From the NCBI GenBank assembly GCA_002482865.1, contig DLGU01000003.1, positions 1-12,506 of the forward strand: a DNA stretch of 12,506 bases, given 5' to 3'. Positions 6,665-12,506 of the stretch are shown here, one piece after another; the stretch's first letter is position 1; every line of letters starts with the position of its first letter. The notes beneath the pieces are model-generated. The model was not told the DNA's origin. It ran no database searches and saw nothing but the letters and a program-made list of their open reading frames with translations. Both the position numbers and the translations under genes were made by a program. This DNA comes from Porphyrobacter sp. UBA7686. GTDB taxonomy: Bacteria; Pseudomonadota; Alphaproteobacteria; Sphingomonadales; Sphingomonadaceae.

Positions 6665-6730
6665 CCGTTCGCCTCGAGCGTAGTCGAGAGGCCCGTATGC
6701 AGGTGTCTCGACTTCGCTCCACACGAACGG
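6665..6730. repeat. Imperfect inverted repeat between hydratase and mmsB
   Basis: The left arm (6665-6689) begins CCGTTCG and ends AGTCGAGA. The right arm (6706-6730) is its reverse complement at 21 of 25 positions, with 16 bases between. Each arm can also fold alone: CTCGA (6673-6677) with TCGAG (6684-6688), and GTGT (6703-6706) with ACAC (6721-6724). Sequences of this kind (CCGTTCG...GAGCGAAGTCGAGA) are common intergenic repeats in sphingomonads as far as I recall. It differs from the element at 5765-5850, so two repeat families flank one gene. Confidence 0.65.
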
Positions 6731-6746
6731 AGCCATGACAGAATTC

Positions 6747-6757
6747 GGGAGAGGAAA
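6747..6757 (+). promoter_or_regulatory. Ribosome binding site of mmsB
   Basis: GGGAGAGGAAA precedes the ATG at 6763, with the AGGA core about seven bases away. This supports the chosen start and independent ribosome loading after the repeat element. Confidence 0.65.
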
Positions 6758-6762
6758 CCCAA

Positions 6763-7629
6763 ATGAAAATCGCCTTTATCGGCCTCGGCAATATGGGCGG
6801 CGGGATGGCCGCGAACCTCGTCAAGGCCGGGCATGAAGTCCGCGCCTTCGACCTCAGCGAGCCTGCGCTTGCCGCCGCGCGCGAGGCCGGGTGCTCAACC
6901 TTCCCGACCGCCAAGGAAGCCTGCGCCGGCGCCGAGGCGGTCGTCTCGATGCTGCCCAACGGGGCAATCGTGAAACAGGTCTATTGGGACGACGTGATCG
7001 GTCACGCCCCTGAAGGCGCGATCCTGCTCGATTGCTCGACCATCGACGTCGCCACCGCGCGCGAGGTGATCGATGTGACCGAGGCGCATGGCTACCAGAT
7101 GGTCGATGCGCCGGTCTCGGGCGGGATTGCGGCGGCCAATGGCGGGACGCTTACCTTTATGGTCGGTGGCTCCGACGAGGCCTTCGCCCGCGCCCAGCCG
7201 ATCCTTGCCGCGATGGGCAAGGCGGTGATCCATGCAGGCGCTGCCGGTACGGGCCAAGCGGCCAAGATCTGCAACAACATGCTGCTCGCGATCCACATGA
7301 TCGGCACCTGCGAAGCCTTTGCCATGGCGCAGAAGCTGGGGCTCGACCCGCAGACCTTCTACGACATCTCCAGCGTTTCGAGCGGGCAGAACTGGTCGAT
7401 GACGTCCTATTGCCCGGTTCCCGGCGTTGGCCCGGTGACTCCGGCTGACAACGACTATCAGGGCGGGTTCGCGGCGGGATTGATGCTGAAGGACCTACGG
7501 CTGGCCATGGAAGCGGCGCAGGGGGCAGGAGCAACGGTGGCGCTGGGCGAGCACGCCCGTGCGATCTACGAGGCCTTTGCCAAGGACAATGCGGGCACCG
7601 ACTTCTCGGGTATTATCCGCACGCTTTGA
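6763..7629 (+). CDS. mmsB: 3-hydroxyisobutyrate dehydrogenase
   Basis: A 288-residue NAD-dependent dehydrogenase that oxidises 3-hydroxyisobutyrate, the product of the hydrolase in the same operon, to methylmalonate semialdehyde. The N-terminal Rossmann fold has GLGNMGGGMA (7-16) and the acidic end of strand two, AFDLSE (28-33), which favours NAD over NADP. The substrate-binding signature is DAPVSGG (115-121). The catalytic Lys168 lies in GTGQAAKICNNMLL (162-175). The C-terminal half is the all-helical domain, with GLMLKDLRLA as the usual K-D motif. Length and order of motifs are typical of HIBADH rather than of tartronate semialdehyde reductase, a related enzyme, and the valine context supports this. 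It is the last gene of the run; the methylmalonate semialdehyde dehydrogenase gene is not in the window. Confidence 0.94.
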   Translation: MKIAFIGLGNMGGGMAANLVKAGHEVRAFDLSEPALAAAREAGCSTFPTAKEACAGAEAVVSMLPNGAIVKQVYWDDVIGHAPEGAILLDCSTIDVATAREVIDVTEAHGYQMVDAPVSGGIAAANGGTLTFMVGGSDEAFARAQPILAAMGKAVIHAGAAGTGQAAKICNNMLLAIHMIGTCEAFAMAQKLGLDPQTFYDISSVSSGQNWSMTSYCPVPGVGPVTPADNDYQGGFAAGLMLKDLRLAMEAAQGAGATVALGEHARAIYEAFAKDNAGTDFSGIIRTL

Positions 7630-7671
7630 GCAGTGCCAATCGCGCTGCGTCGGAGCCTCATCCTCGTCGCC

Positions 7672-7694
7672 TCGCGTGACCGCTGCTGACGCGA
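7672..7694. terminator. Hairpin between convergent mmsB and wecB
   Basis: TCGCGT (7672-7677) pairs with ACGCGA (7689-7694) around an 11-base loop, in the 69-base gap between two convergent genes. It lies four bases beyond the wecB stop and 42 beyond the mmsB stop, so it could serve both directions. The stem is short and neither side has a strong T tract. Confidence 0.3.
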
Positions 7695-7698
7695 AAAC

Positions 7699-8850
7699 TT
7701 AGCCGAATGCGCCCGCAATAATGTTGGCGATCTGGCGGCTGGCGGTGCCGTCGCCATAGGGATTGTGCGCAAGGGACATGGCTTCATAGGCCGCAGGATC
7801 ATCCAGCAGGCGCGATGTTTCGGCAACGATGACAGCAGCATCCGCGCCAACCAGCTTTGCCGTGCCAGCGGCGACACCCTCAGGCCGCTCGGTCGTGTCG
7901 CGCATGACCAGCACTGGCTTGCCGAGGCTGGGGGCTTCTTCCTGGATCCCGCCAGAGTCGGTCAGCACGATATCGCTCGCCGCCATCATCGCCACAAAAT
8001 CGAGGTAATCCAGCGGGTTGATAAGCGCGATATTGTCGAGCCCCGCCAGCGCCGGTTGCATCACGCCGCCGACGTTGGGATTGGGGTGCAGCGGGTAGAT
8101 GATCGCCACATCGTTGCGCGCCGCAAGCATCTGTAAACCTTGTGCAATCTGCGCCATCCCGGCCCCGAAATTCTCGCGCCGGTGGGCGGTGACTGCGATG
8201 ATCCGCTTGCCCGCAAACCGCGCCTTGAGCGGGGCGATCGCAGGCGCCAGAGCGGGGTTGGCAGCGATCTTCGCCTGAGCATAAAGCAGCGCATCGATCA
8301 CGGTGTTGCCGGTAACGTGGATGCTGTTTTCACTCACGTTTTCAGTGCGTAATGCCGTTGCCGCCGTCTCGGTCGGAGCGAAATGCAGGTCGGCGATCAC
8401 GCCAGTCACCTTGCGGTTTACCTCTTCGGGCCAAGGCGAATAGATGTCGCCGCTGCGCAATCCGGCCTCGACATGGCCGACCGGAATGCGCCGAAAATAG
8501 CATGCCAGTGAGGCCATCATCGTCGTCAATGTGTCGCCATGCACCAGCACACGATCGGGCAGCCACGCGTCCAAGACCGCACCAAACCGGGTGATAAGCC
8601 GCGCACTAAGCGCATCAAGCGACTGATTGGGCTCCATCAGATCGAGATCGACGTCAGGAACCAGATCGGCCAGCGCCAGCACAGAATCGAGCAACTCGCG
8701 ATGTTGCGCGGTCACGACAACCCGCACATCGAACCGCCCGGTTTCGCGCAAGGCCGCGACCACCGGGAACATCTTGATCGCTTCAGGCCGGGTGCCGAAG
8801 GTGACGAGAATGCGGGGTTTCCCGCGCGCTTCACTCGCCAAGCCGCTCAC
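7699..8850 (-). CDS. wecB: UDP-N-acetylglucosamine 2-epimerase (non-hydrolysing)
   Basis: A 383-residue cytoplasmic enzyme that interconverts UDP-GlcNAc and UDP-ManNAc, feeding WecC. It has the GT-B fold typical of the family: TFGTRPEAIKMFPV (17-30), VHGDT (103-107), GHVEAGLRSGD (125-135), PEEVNRK (141-147), TAHRRENFG (221-229), YPLHPNPNV (252-260), TDSGGIQEEAPSLGKPVLV (297-315) and RDTTERPEGV (317-326). Asp106, Glu128, Glu142, Arg146 and His223 correspond by motif to residues known as important in E. coli WecB. Length is normal. It starts with GTG overlapping the wecC stop (GTGA), so it is coupled to wecC and translated after it. Nothing suggests the hydrolysing, sialic-acid type of epimerase. 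Confidence 0.95.
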   Translation of the reverse strand: MSGLASEARGKPRILVTFGTRPEAIKMFPVVAALRETGRFDVRVVVTAQHRELLDSVLALADLVPDVDLDLMEPNQSLDALSARLITRFGAVLDAWLPDRVLVHGDTLTTMMASLACYFRRIPVGHVEAGLRSGDIYSPWPEEVNRKVTGVIADLHFAPTETAATALRTENVSENSIHVTGNTVIDALLYAQAKIAANPALAPAIAPLKARFAGKRIIAVTAHRRENFGAGMAQIAQGLQMLAARNDVAIIYPLHPNPNVGGVMQPALAGLDNIALINPLDYLDFVAMMAASDIVLTDSGGIQEEAPSLGKPVLVMRDTTERPEGVAAGTAKLVGADAAVIVAETSRLLDDPAAYEAMSLAHNPYGDGTASRQIANIIAGAFG

Positions 8851-10151
8851 CGCCGCAGCATGCCGCGCGTGTCGAACACCAGCTTGCCGGCCAGATCAGC
8901 GGGCGAAAGGTGTTTAAACGCGGTGTGATCGACCAGCACCACCACAATCTCCGCTTGCCGCAGCGCTGCGTCAAGCGTCACGAGGCTTGCGCCCGATCCG
9001 CTGAACGCTGGTGGCAATTCGTCGGTGAAGGGCTCGACCACCAATATCCGCTTCCCATGCGTGTGGGAAAGGCCTTGCGCGATTTCGAGCGCCGGGCTTT
9101 CGCGGAAGTCGTCGATGTCAGGCTTGAAGGCGAGGCCGAGAAGCGCGACCTTGCCGTTTGGCGCTGCATCGAGCAGCGCGCGGATCTTGCTTTCGGTGTG
9201 CACTGCCTTGTGGTCATTGACCTCGCGCGCGGTGCGCACCAGCCGAGCGGCGGCGGGTGCACCCGCGACCAGAAACCACGGATCGACCGCGATGCAGTGC
9301 CCGCCCACGCCGGGGCCGGGTTGCAGGATATTGACGCGCGGGTGCCGGTTGGCGAGGCGGATCACTTCCCACACGTCGACTCCGATCACATCGGCGATCA
9401 TCGAGAGTTCGTTGGCAAAGGCGATGTTGACGTCGCGGAAGCTGTTTTCGACCAGCTTGACCGTCTCGGCCACGCGGGCGGTGGTGGTGAGGCAATCGCC
9501 CTTCACGAAGCTGGTATAGAGTACCGCCGCGCGTTCGGCGCAGGCCGGAGTGACGCCGCCGATCACGCGGTCATTATGCACCAGCTCATTGACGATCCGG
9601 CCGGGCAAGACACGCTCAGGGCAATAGGCCAGCGCAATGTCGGCCTCCTCATCGCAGCCATCGCGCGGCACGACCAGATCGGGGCGGGCTTCGGCGATGA
9701 TTGCCGCAACGCGCTCGGTCGTGCCGACGGGCGAGGTGCTTTCAACGATCACGCAGGCACCGGGCAAAATCCGCGGCGCAATCGCGCGGGCGGCCGCTTC
9801 GACATAGGAGATGTCGGGCGCATTGCCCGGCCCCAGCGGGGTGGGCACGGCGATCATGTAGAAACTGGCGGTCGGCACCTGCGTCGAAGCCACCAGCGTC
9901 TGCGCGGTGATCGCGTCATGCACCAGCTTGTCGAGATCGCGCTCTTCAATGTGCACGCCGCCCGCATTGACGGTGTCGACCACCTTCTGCGAGACATCGA
10001 CGCCGCATACGCTCCAGCCGTAGCTGGCGAGCACTGCGGCGGTTGGCAGGCCGATATAGCCAAGGCCGATCACCGCTACCTGATGATCCGGTGCGGGATG
10101 GGCGAGGGCCTTGCGCCCGAGCGCTGCTGTGGCATCGAAAGGAGCATTCAT
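8847..10151 (-). CDS. wecC: UDP-N-acetyl-D-mannosamine dehydrogenase
   Basis: A 434-residue NAD-dependent enzyme that oxidises UDP-ManNAc twice to UDP-ManNAcA, a donor for surface polysaccharides. It belongs to the UDP-glucose/GDP-mannose dehydrogenase family: N-terminal Rossmann domain with VIGLGYIGLPTAAV (27-40), VPTPLG (102-107), ESTSPVGTTE (137-146) and AYCPERVLPG (175-184); central domain with KLVENSFRDVNIAFANE (232-248); and the catalytic Cys286 in GVGGHCIAVDPW (281-292). LAFKPDIDDFRESPA marks the C-terminal UDP-binding domain. The stretch NRHPRVNILQPGPGVGGHC is characteristic of WecC rather than of UDP-glucose dehydrogenase. I chose the ATG at 10151; an ATG at 10184 or TTG at 10193 would add 11 or 14 residues, and none has a strong Shine-Dalgarno. 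It overlaps wecB by four bases. Confidence 0.95.
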   Translation of the reverse strand: MNAPFDATAALGRKALAHPAPDHQVAVIGLGYIGLPTAAVLASYGWSVCGVDVSQKVVDTVNAGGVHIEERDLDKLVHDAITAQTLVASTQVPTASFYMIAVPTPLGPGNAPDISYVEAAARAIAPRILPGACVIVESTSPVGTTERVAAIIAEARPDLVVPRDGCDEEADIALAYCPERVLPGRIVNELVHNDRVIGGVTPACAERAAVLYTSFVKGDCLTTTARVAETVKLVENSFRDVNIAFANELSMIADVIGVDVWEVIRLANRHPRVNILQPGPGVGGHCIAVDPWFLVAGAPAAARLVRTAREVNDHKAVHTESKIRALLDAAPNGKVALLGLAFKPDIDDFRESPALEIAQGLSHTHGKRILVVEPFTDELPPAFSGSGASLVTLDAALRQAEIVVVLVDHTAFKHLSPADLAGKLVFDTRGMLRR

Positions 10152-10257
10152 GCGAGGTCGTGTCCCGGTTTTCAGCCGGAACATTGCCCGCAAAGCCCTT
10201 AAAATCGCGTTAGGCTTGCTGCGTTTTTCACCATGCGACGTCTTGGTCGCGGCTCAG

Positions 10258-11019
10258 TCAATGGTTCCCAGCGATGCGCGCCACTTCGACGAGCACCCGT
10301 TCGGCCCATTCGGCGCGGCAGATCAGCAGATCAGGCATATAGGTTAGAGGCTGGTTGTAGACGAGCGGGCTGCCGTCGATACGCGAGCAGTGGAGGCCGT
10401 GGGCCAGCGCCACGGCGACGGGTGCGCAGCTGTCCCATTCGTGCTGGCCGCCGGAGTGGAGATAGACCTCCGCCTCGCCCCGCACCACGGCCATCGCCTT
10501 GGCCCCGGCGCTGCCCATTGGCACCAACTCGCCGCCGAGCGCTTTGGCCACTTCCTCGGCCTCGGGCGCGGGGCGGCTGCGGCTGACGAGGAAACGCGGC
10601 CGGGCGGCCATTGGCGGAAGGGCTTGCGGTTGGTCGGAGCGTAGCACCACGCCGCCGTTAAGGTCGGGCAGCGCGACAGCGCCGATGCTCGCCACCCCGT
10701 CCACCGCCAGCGCGACATGCACCGCCCAATCGCCCCGCGCCTCGCCATATTCGCGGGTGCCATCGACCGGATCGACGATCCACACCCGGCTTTGCGAACA
10801 GCGCCGGGTGTCGTCCTTTTCCTCCTCAGAGAGCAGGCCATCGTCGGGCCGCGCCGTGCGGATCGCATCGCACAGCAAGCGATTGGCGGCAGCATCACCC
10901 GCATCGCCCAGCGCCTTGCCGGTCAGGCCCGACCCGGCCCGCACGTCCAGAGCCAGTTGCCCCGCTTCATAGGCCAGCCGTGCCGCCAGCGCGGCATCAT
11001 CAAGATCGGTCAGCGTCAT
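10258..11019 (-). CDS. cysQ: 3'(2'),5'-bisphosphate nucleotidase CysQ
   Basis: A 253-residue member of the inositol monophosphatase family that, as CysQ, hydrolyses PAP to AMP and so removes the inhibitory by-product of PAPS use. Metal-site motifs are in order: LSEEEKDD (63-70), [12 protein letters not shown] (80-91), and [15 protein letters not shown] (194-208); acidic ligands are expected at Glu65 or Glu66, Asp83, Asp86 and Asp196. The QHEWDSCAP form, with [13 protein letters not shown] near the end, is typical of CysQ rather than of inositol-1-phosphatases, whose site usually reads WDxAAG. Its start overlaps the stop of cysNC by four bases (ATGA), so the two are coupled, which supports the sulfate role strongly. 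About 106 bases separate it from wecC. Confidence 0.9.
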   Translation of the reverse strand: MTLTDLDDAALAARLAYEAGQLALDVRAGSGLTGKALGDAGDAAANRLLCDAIRTARPDDGLLSEEEKDDTRRCSQSRVWIVDPVDGTREYGEARGDWAVHVALAVDGVASIGAVALPDLNGGVVLRSDQPQALPPMAARPRFLVSRSRPAPEAEEVAKALGGELVPMGSAGAKAMAVVRGEAEVYLHSGGQHEWDSCAPVAVALAHGLHCSRIDGSPLVYNQPLTYMPDLLICRAEWAERVLVEVARIAGNH

Positions 11020-12506
11020 TTGAGCGGCAGGATCTGCTGGATGATGTATCGCGCGGCTTCCTCGGGCGTCATGTCCACCGTGTTGACCCGGATTTCCGGC
11101 GCCTCAGGTGGTTCATAGGGGCTGTCGATCCCCGTAAAGTTCTTGAGCTGGCCAGACCGCGCCTTCTTGTAGAGGCCCTTCACATCGCGCGCTTCGGCCA
11201 CGGAGAGCGGGGTATCGACAAAGATCTCGATGAACTCGCCGGGGGGCAGCATCTCGCGCACCATCTGCCGCTCGGCGCGGAACGGGGAGATGAAGGCGGT
11301 GAGCACGATCAGCCCTGCATCCGCCATCAGCTTGGCGACCTCGCCCACGCGGCGGATGTTCTCGATCCGGTCGGCTTCGGTAAAGCCGAGATCGCGGTTT
11401 AGGCCGTGGCGCACATTATCGCCATCGAGCAGGAAGGTATGGCGGTTCATCACGAACAGCTGCTTTTCGACCTCGTTGGCGATGGTCGATTTGCCGCTGC
11501 CCGAAAGGCCGGTGAACCACAGCACCTTGGGCTTCTGGTTCTTCATGCCCGCGTGATCGTCGCGGGTGATCGCAACCGGCTGCCAGTGGACATTGTCCGC
11601 GCGGCGCAGGTTGAATTCGATCATCCCGGCGGCGACCGTGGCGTTGGTGAACTTGTCGATCAGGATGAACCCGCCGAGCTGGCGGTTGGTGGCATAGGGC
11701 TCGAAGGCGATCGGCCGGTCGGTCGCGAATTCGGCGACCCCGATGGCGTTGAGCGTCAGCGTCTTGGCCGCGAGATGTTCGAGGCTGTTGACGTCGATCT
11801 CGTATTTGGGCGGCTGCACGGTGGCGGTGACCATCTGCGTGCCGAGCTTGAGCCAATAGCCGCGCCCGGGCTTCAACGCTTCCTCGTCCATCCAGACGAA
11901 GGTGGCGCAGAACTGGTCGGAGGCCTGCGGCGGATCGCCTGCGGCGGCGATCAGATCGCCGCGCGAGCAATCGACCTCGTCGGCGAGGGTGAGGGTGACG
12001 GACTGGCCGGCGACGGCTTCATCGAGGTCGCCGTCAAATGTGGCAATGGTTTTGACCGTCGAGGTCTTGCCCGAAGGCACGATCCGCACCGCATCGCCAG
12101 GACGCACAATACCGCTGGCAATCTGGCCCGCAAAGCCGCGGAAGTCGAGATTGGGGCGGTTGACCCACTGCACCGGCATCCGGAACGGCTGGGTTTGTGC
12201 GGCGGCGGCATCGACCTCCACCGTTTCGAGATGCTCGATCAGTGCTGGCCCGGAATACCACGGGGTATTGGCGGACAGCGCGGTGATATTGTCGCCCTTG
12301 AAGCCCGAGATCGGGATCGCGGTGAAATCGGTAATGCCGATGCTGGTGGCGAAGGCGCGGTAGTCAGCAAGGATCGCGTCGAACGTCGCCTGATCATAGC
12401 CCACCAGATCCATCTTGTTCACCGCCAGCACCACATGGCGGATGCCGAGCAGGTGGACGAGGTAGGAATGCCGCCGCGTCTGTTGCAGCACGCCCTTCCT
12501 CGCATC
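11016..12506 (-). CDS. cysNC: Sulfate adenylyltransferase subunit 1 / APS kinase fusion (5' truncated by window edge)
   Basis: This is the C-terminal 496 residues of a bifunctional CysN-CysC. CysN is a GTPase that drives synthesis of APS from ATP and sulfate with CysD; CysC phosphorylates APS to PAPS. The visible reading frame starts at the window end inside [14 protein letters not shown], so the amino-terminal P-loop of the GTPase is lost and the in-frame GTG at 12491 is internal. The GTPase motif NKMDLV lies at visible residues 30-35. EF-Tu-like beta domains follow (about 105-320; [16 protein letters not shown]). The APS kinase domain begins near visible residue 323 (about base 11540) with P-loop GLSGSGKST (333-341; about 11510-11484), then [16 protein letters not shown] (360-375), and FISPFRAER. 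CysD and the rest of CysN should lie beyond the window. Overlaps cysQ by four bases. Confidence 0.95.
   Translation of the reverse strand, partial: DARKGVLQQTRRHSYLVHLLGIRHVVLAVNKMDLVGYDQATFDAILADYRAFATSIGITDFTAIPISGFKGDNITALSANTPWYSGPALIEHLETVEVDAAAAQTQPFRMPVQWVNRPNLDFRGFAGQIASGIVRPGDAVRIVPSGKTSTVKTIATFDGDLDEAVAGQSVTLTLADEVDCSRGDLIAAAGDPPQASDQFCATFVWMDEEALKPGRGYWLKLGTQMVTATVQPPKYEIDVNSLEHLAAKTLTLNAIGVAEFATDRPIAFEPYATNRQLGGFILIDKFTNATVAAGMIEFNLRRADNVHWQPVAITRDDHAGMKNQKPKVLWFTGLSGSGKSTIANEVEKQLFVMNRHTFLLDGDNVRHGLNRDLGFTEADRIENIRRVGEVAKLMADAGLIVLTAFISPFRAERQMVREMLPPGEFIEIFVDTPLSVAEARDVKGLYKKARSGQLKNFTGIDSPYEPPEAPEIRVNTVDMTPEEAARYIIQQILPLK

Noticed and set aside
8910-10202. Plus-strand open frame of 430 codons opposite wecC
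   Set aside because: WecC motifs are unambiguous on the other strand; the plus-strand product is His/Arg/Gly-rich as expected of an antisense shadow in GC-rich DNA.
10235-10250. Hairpin GCGAC/GTCGC downstream of cysQ as an intrinsic terminator
   Set aside because: Only 5 bp and followed on the minus strand by an A run rather than T; too weak to call.
12489-12491. GTG at 12491 as a start of cysNC
   Set aside because: The open frame continues to the window end with DARKG, a conserved CysN motif, so this codon is an internal valine.

Overview
The window looks like chromosomal DNA of a GC-rich alphaproteobacterium, most likely of the order Sphingomonadales (Erythrobacter/Novosphingobium type). 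This is an inference from overall composition, the gene families and the style of the intergenic repeats; no rRNA or other marker gene is present. Coding density is very high: no gap exceeds about 125 bases, many neighbours share ATGA/GTGA/TGATG start-stop overlaps, and I see no tRNA, rRNA, CRISPR array, transposase or phage gene.

Layout. (1) 1-732 is the C-terminal half of pyruvate kinase, cut by the window edge and followed by a probable hairpin terminator. (2) 830-2653 is a tightly coupled four-gene cassette on the + strand: an I78-type peptidase-inhibitor lipoprotein, a Rid (YjgF/UK114) family protein, a membrane-anchored DUF1214 protein and a membrane-anchored DUF1254 protein, each overlapping the next by one to four bases. 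(3) 2658-3038 on the - strand is a small conserved-looking protein of unknown function with a Pro-Cys-Ser-Leu-Cys motif, tail-to-tail with the cassette and divergent from the next operon. (4) 3164-7629 on the + strand is a valine/isobutyrate catabolic run: acyl-CoA dehydrogenase, VOC protein, 3-hydroxyisobutyryl-CoA hydrolase, enoyl-CoA hydratase and 3-hydroxyisobutyrate dehydrogenase. Two unrelated hairpin-forming repeat elements sit on either side of the hydratase gene. (5) 7699-12506 on the - strand reads, in transcription order: cysNC (sulfate adenylyltransferase large subunit fused to APS kinase, cut at its 5' end by the window edge), cysQ, then after about 106 bases wecC and wecB.

How the genes work together. 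The catabolic run covers the steps from isobutyryl-CoA to methylmalonate semialdehyde; the semialdehyde dehydrogenase that would finish the pathway is not in the window. cysNC makes APS and then PAPS, and CysQ removes PAP, the by-product of PAPS use. WecB and WecC convert UDP-GlcNAc to UDP-ManNAc and then to UDP-ManNAcA, a sugar donor for surface polysaccharides. The adjacency of the PAPS and ManNAcA genes permits, but does not prove, a link to a sulfated surface glycan.

Most of the window is recognisable metabolism. I did not find a clearly new defence, mobile or regulatory system. The parts least explained are the I78/Rid/DUF1214/DUF1254 cassette, the CxxC protein beside it, and the two repeat elements inside the valine operon.
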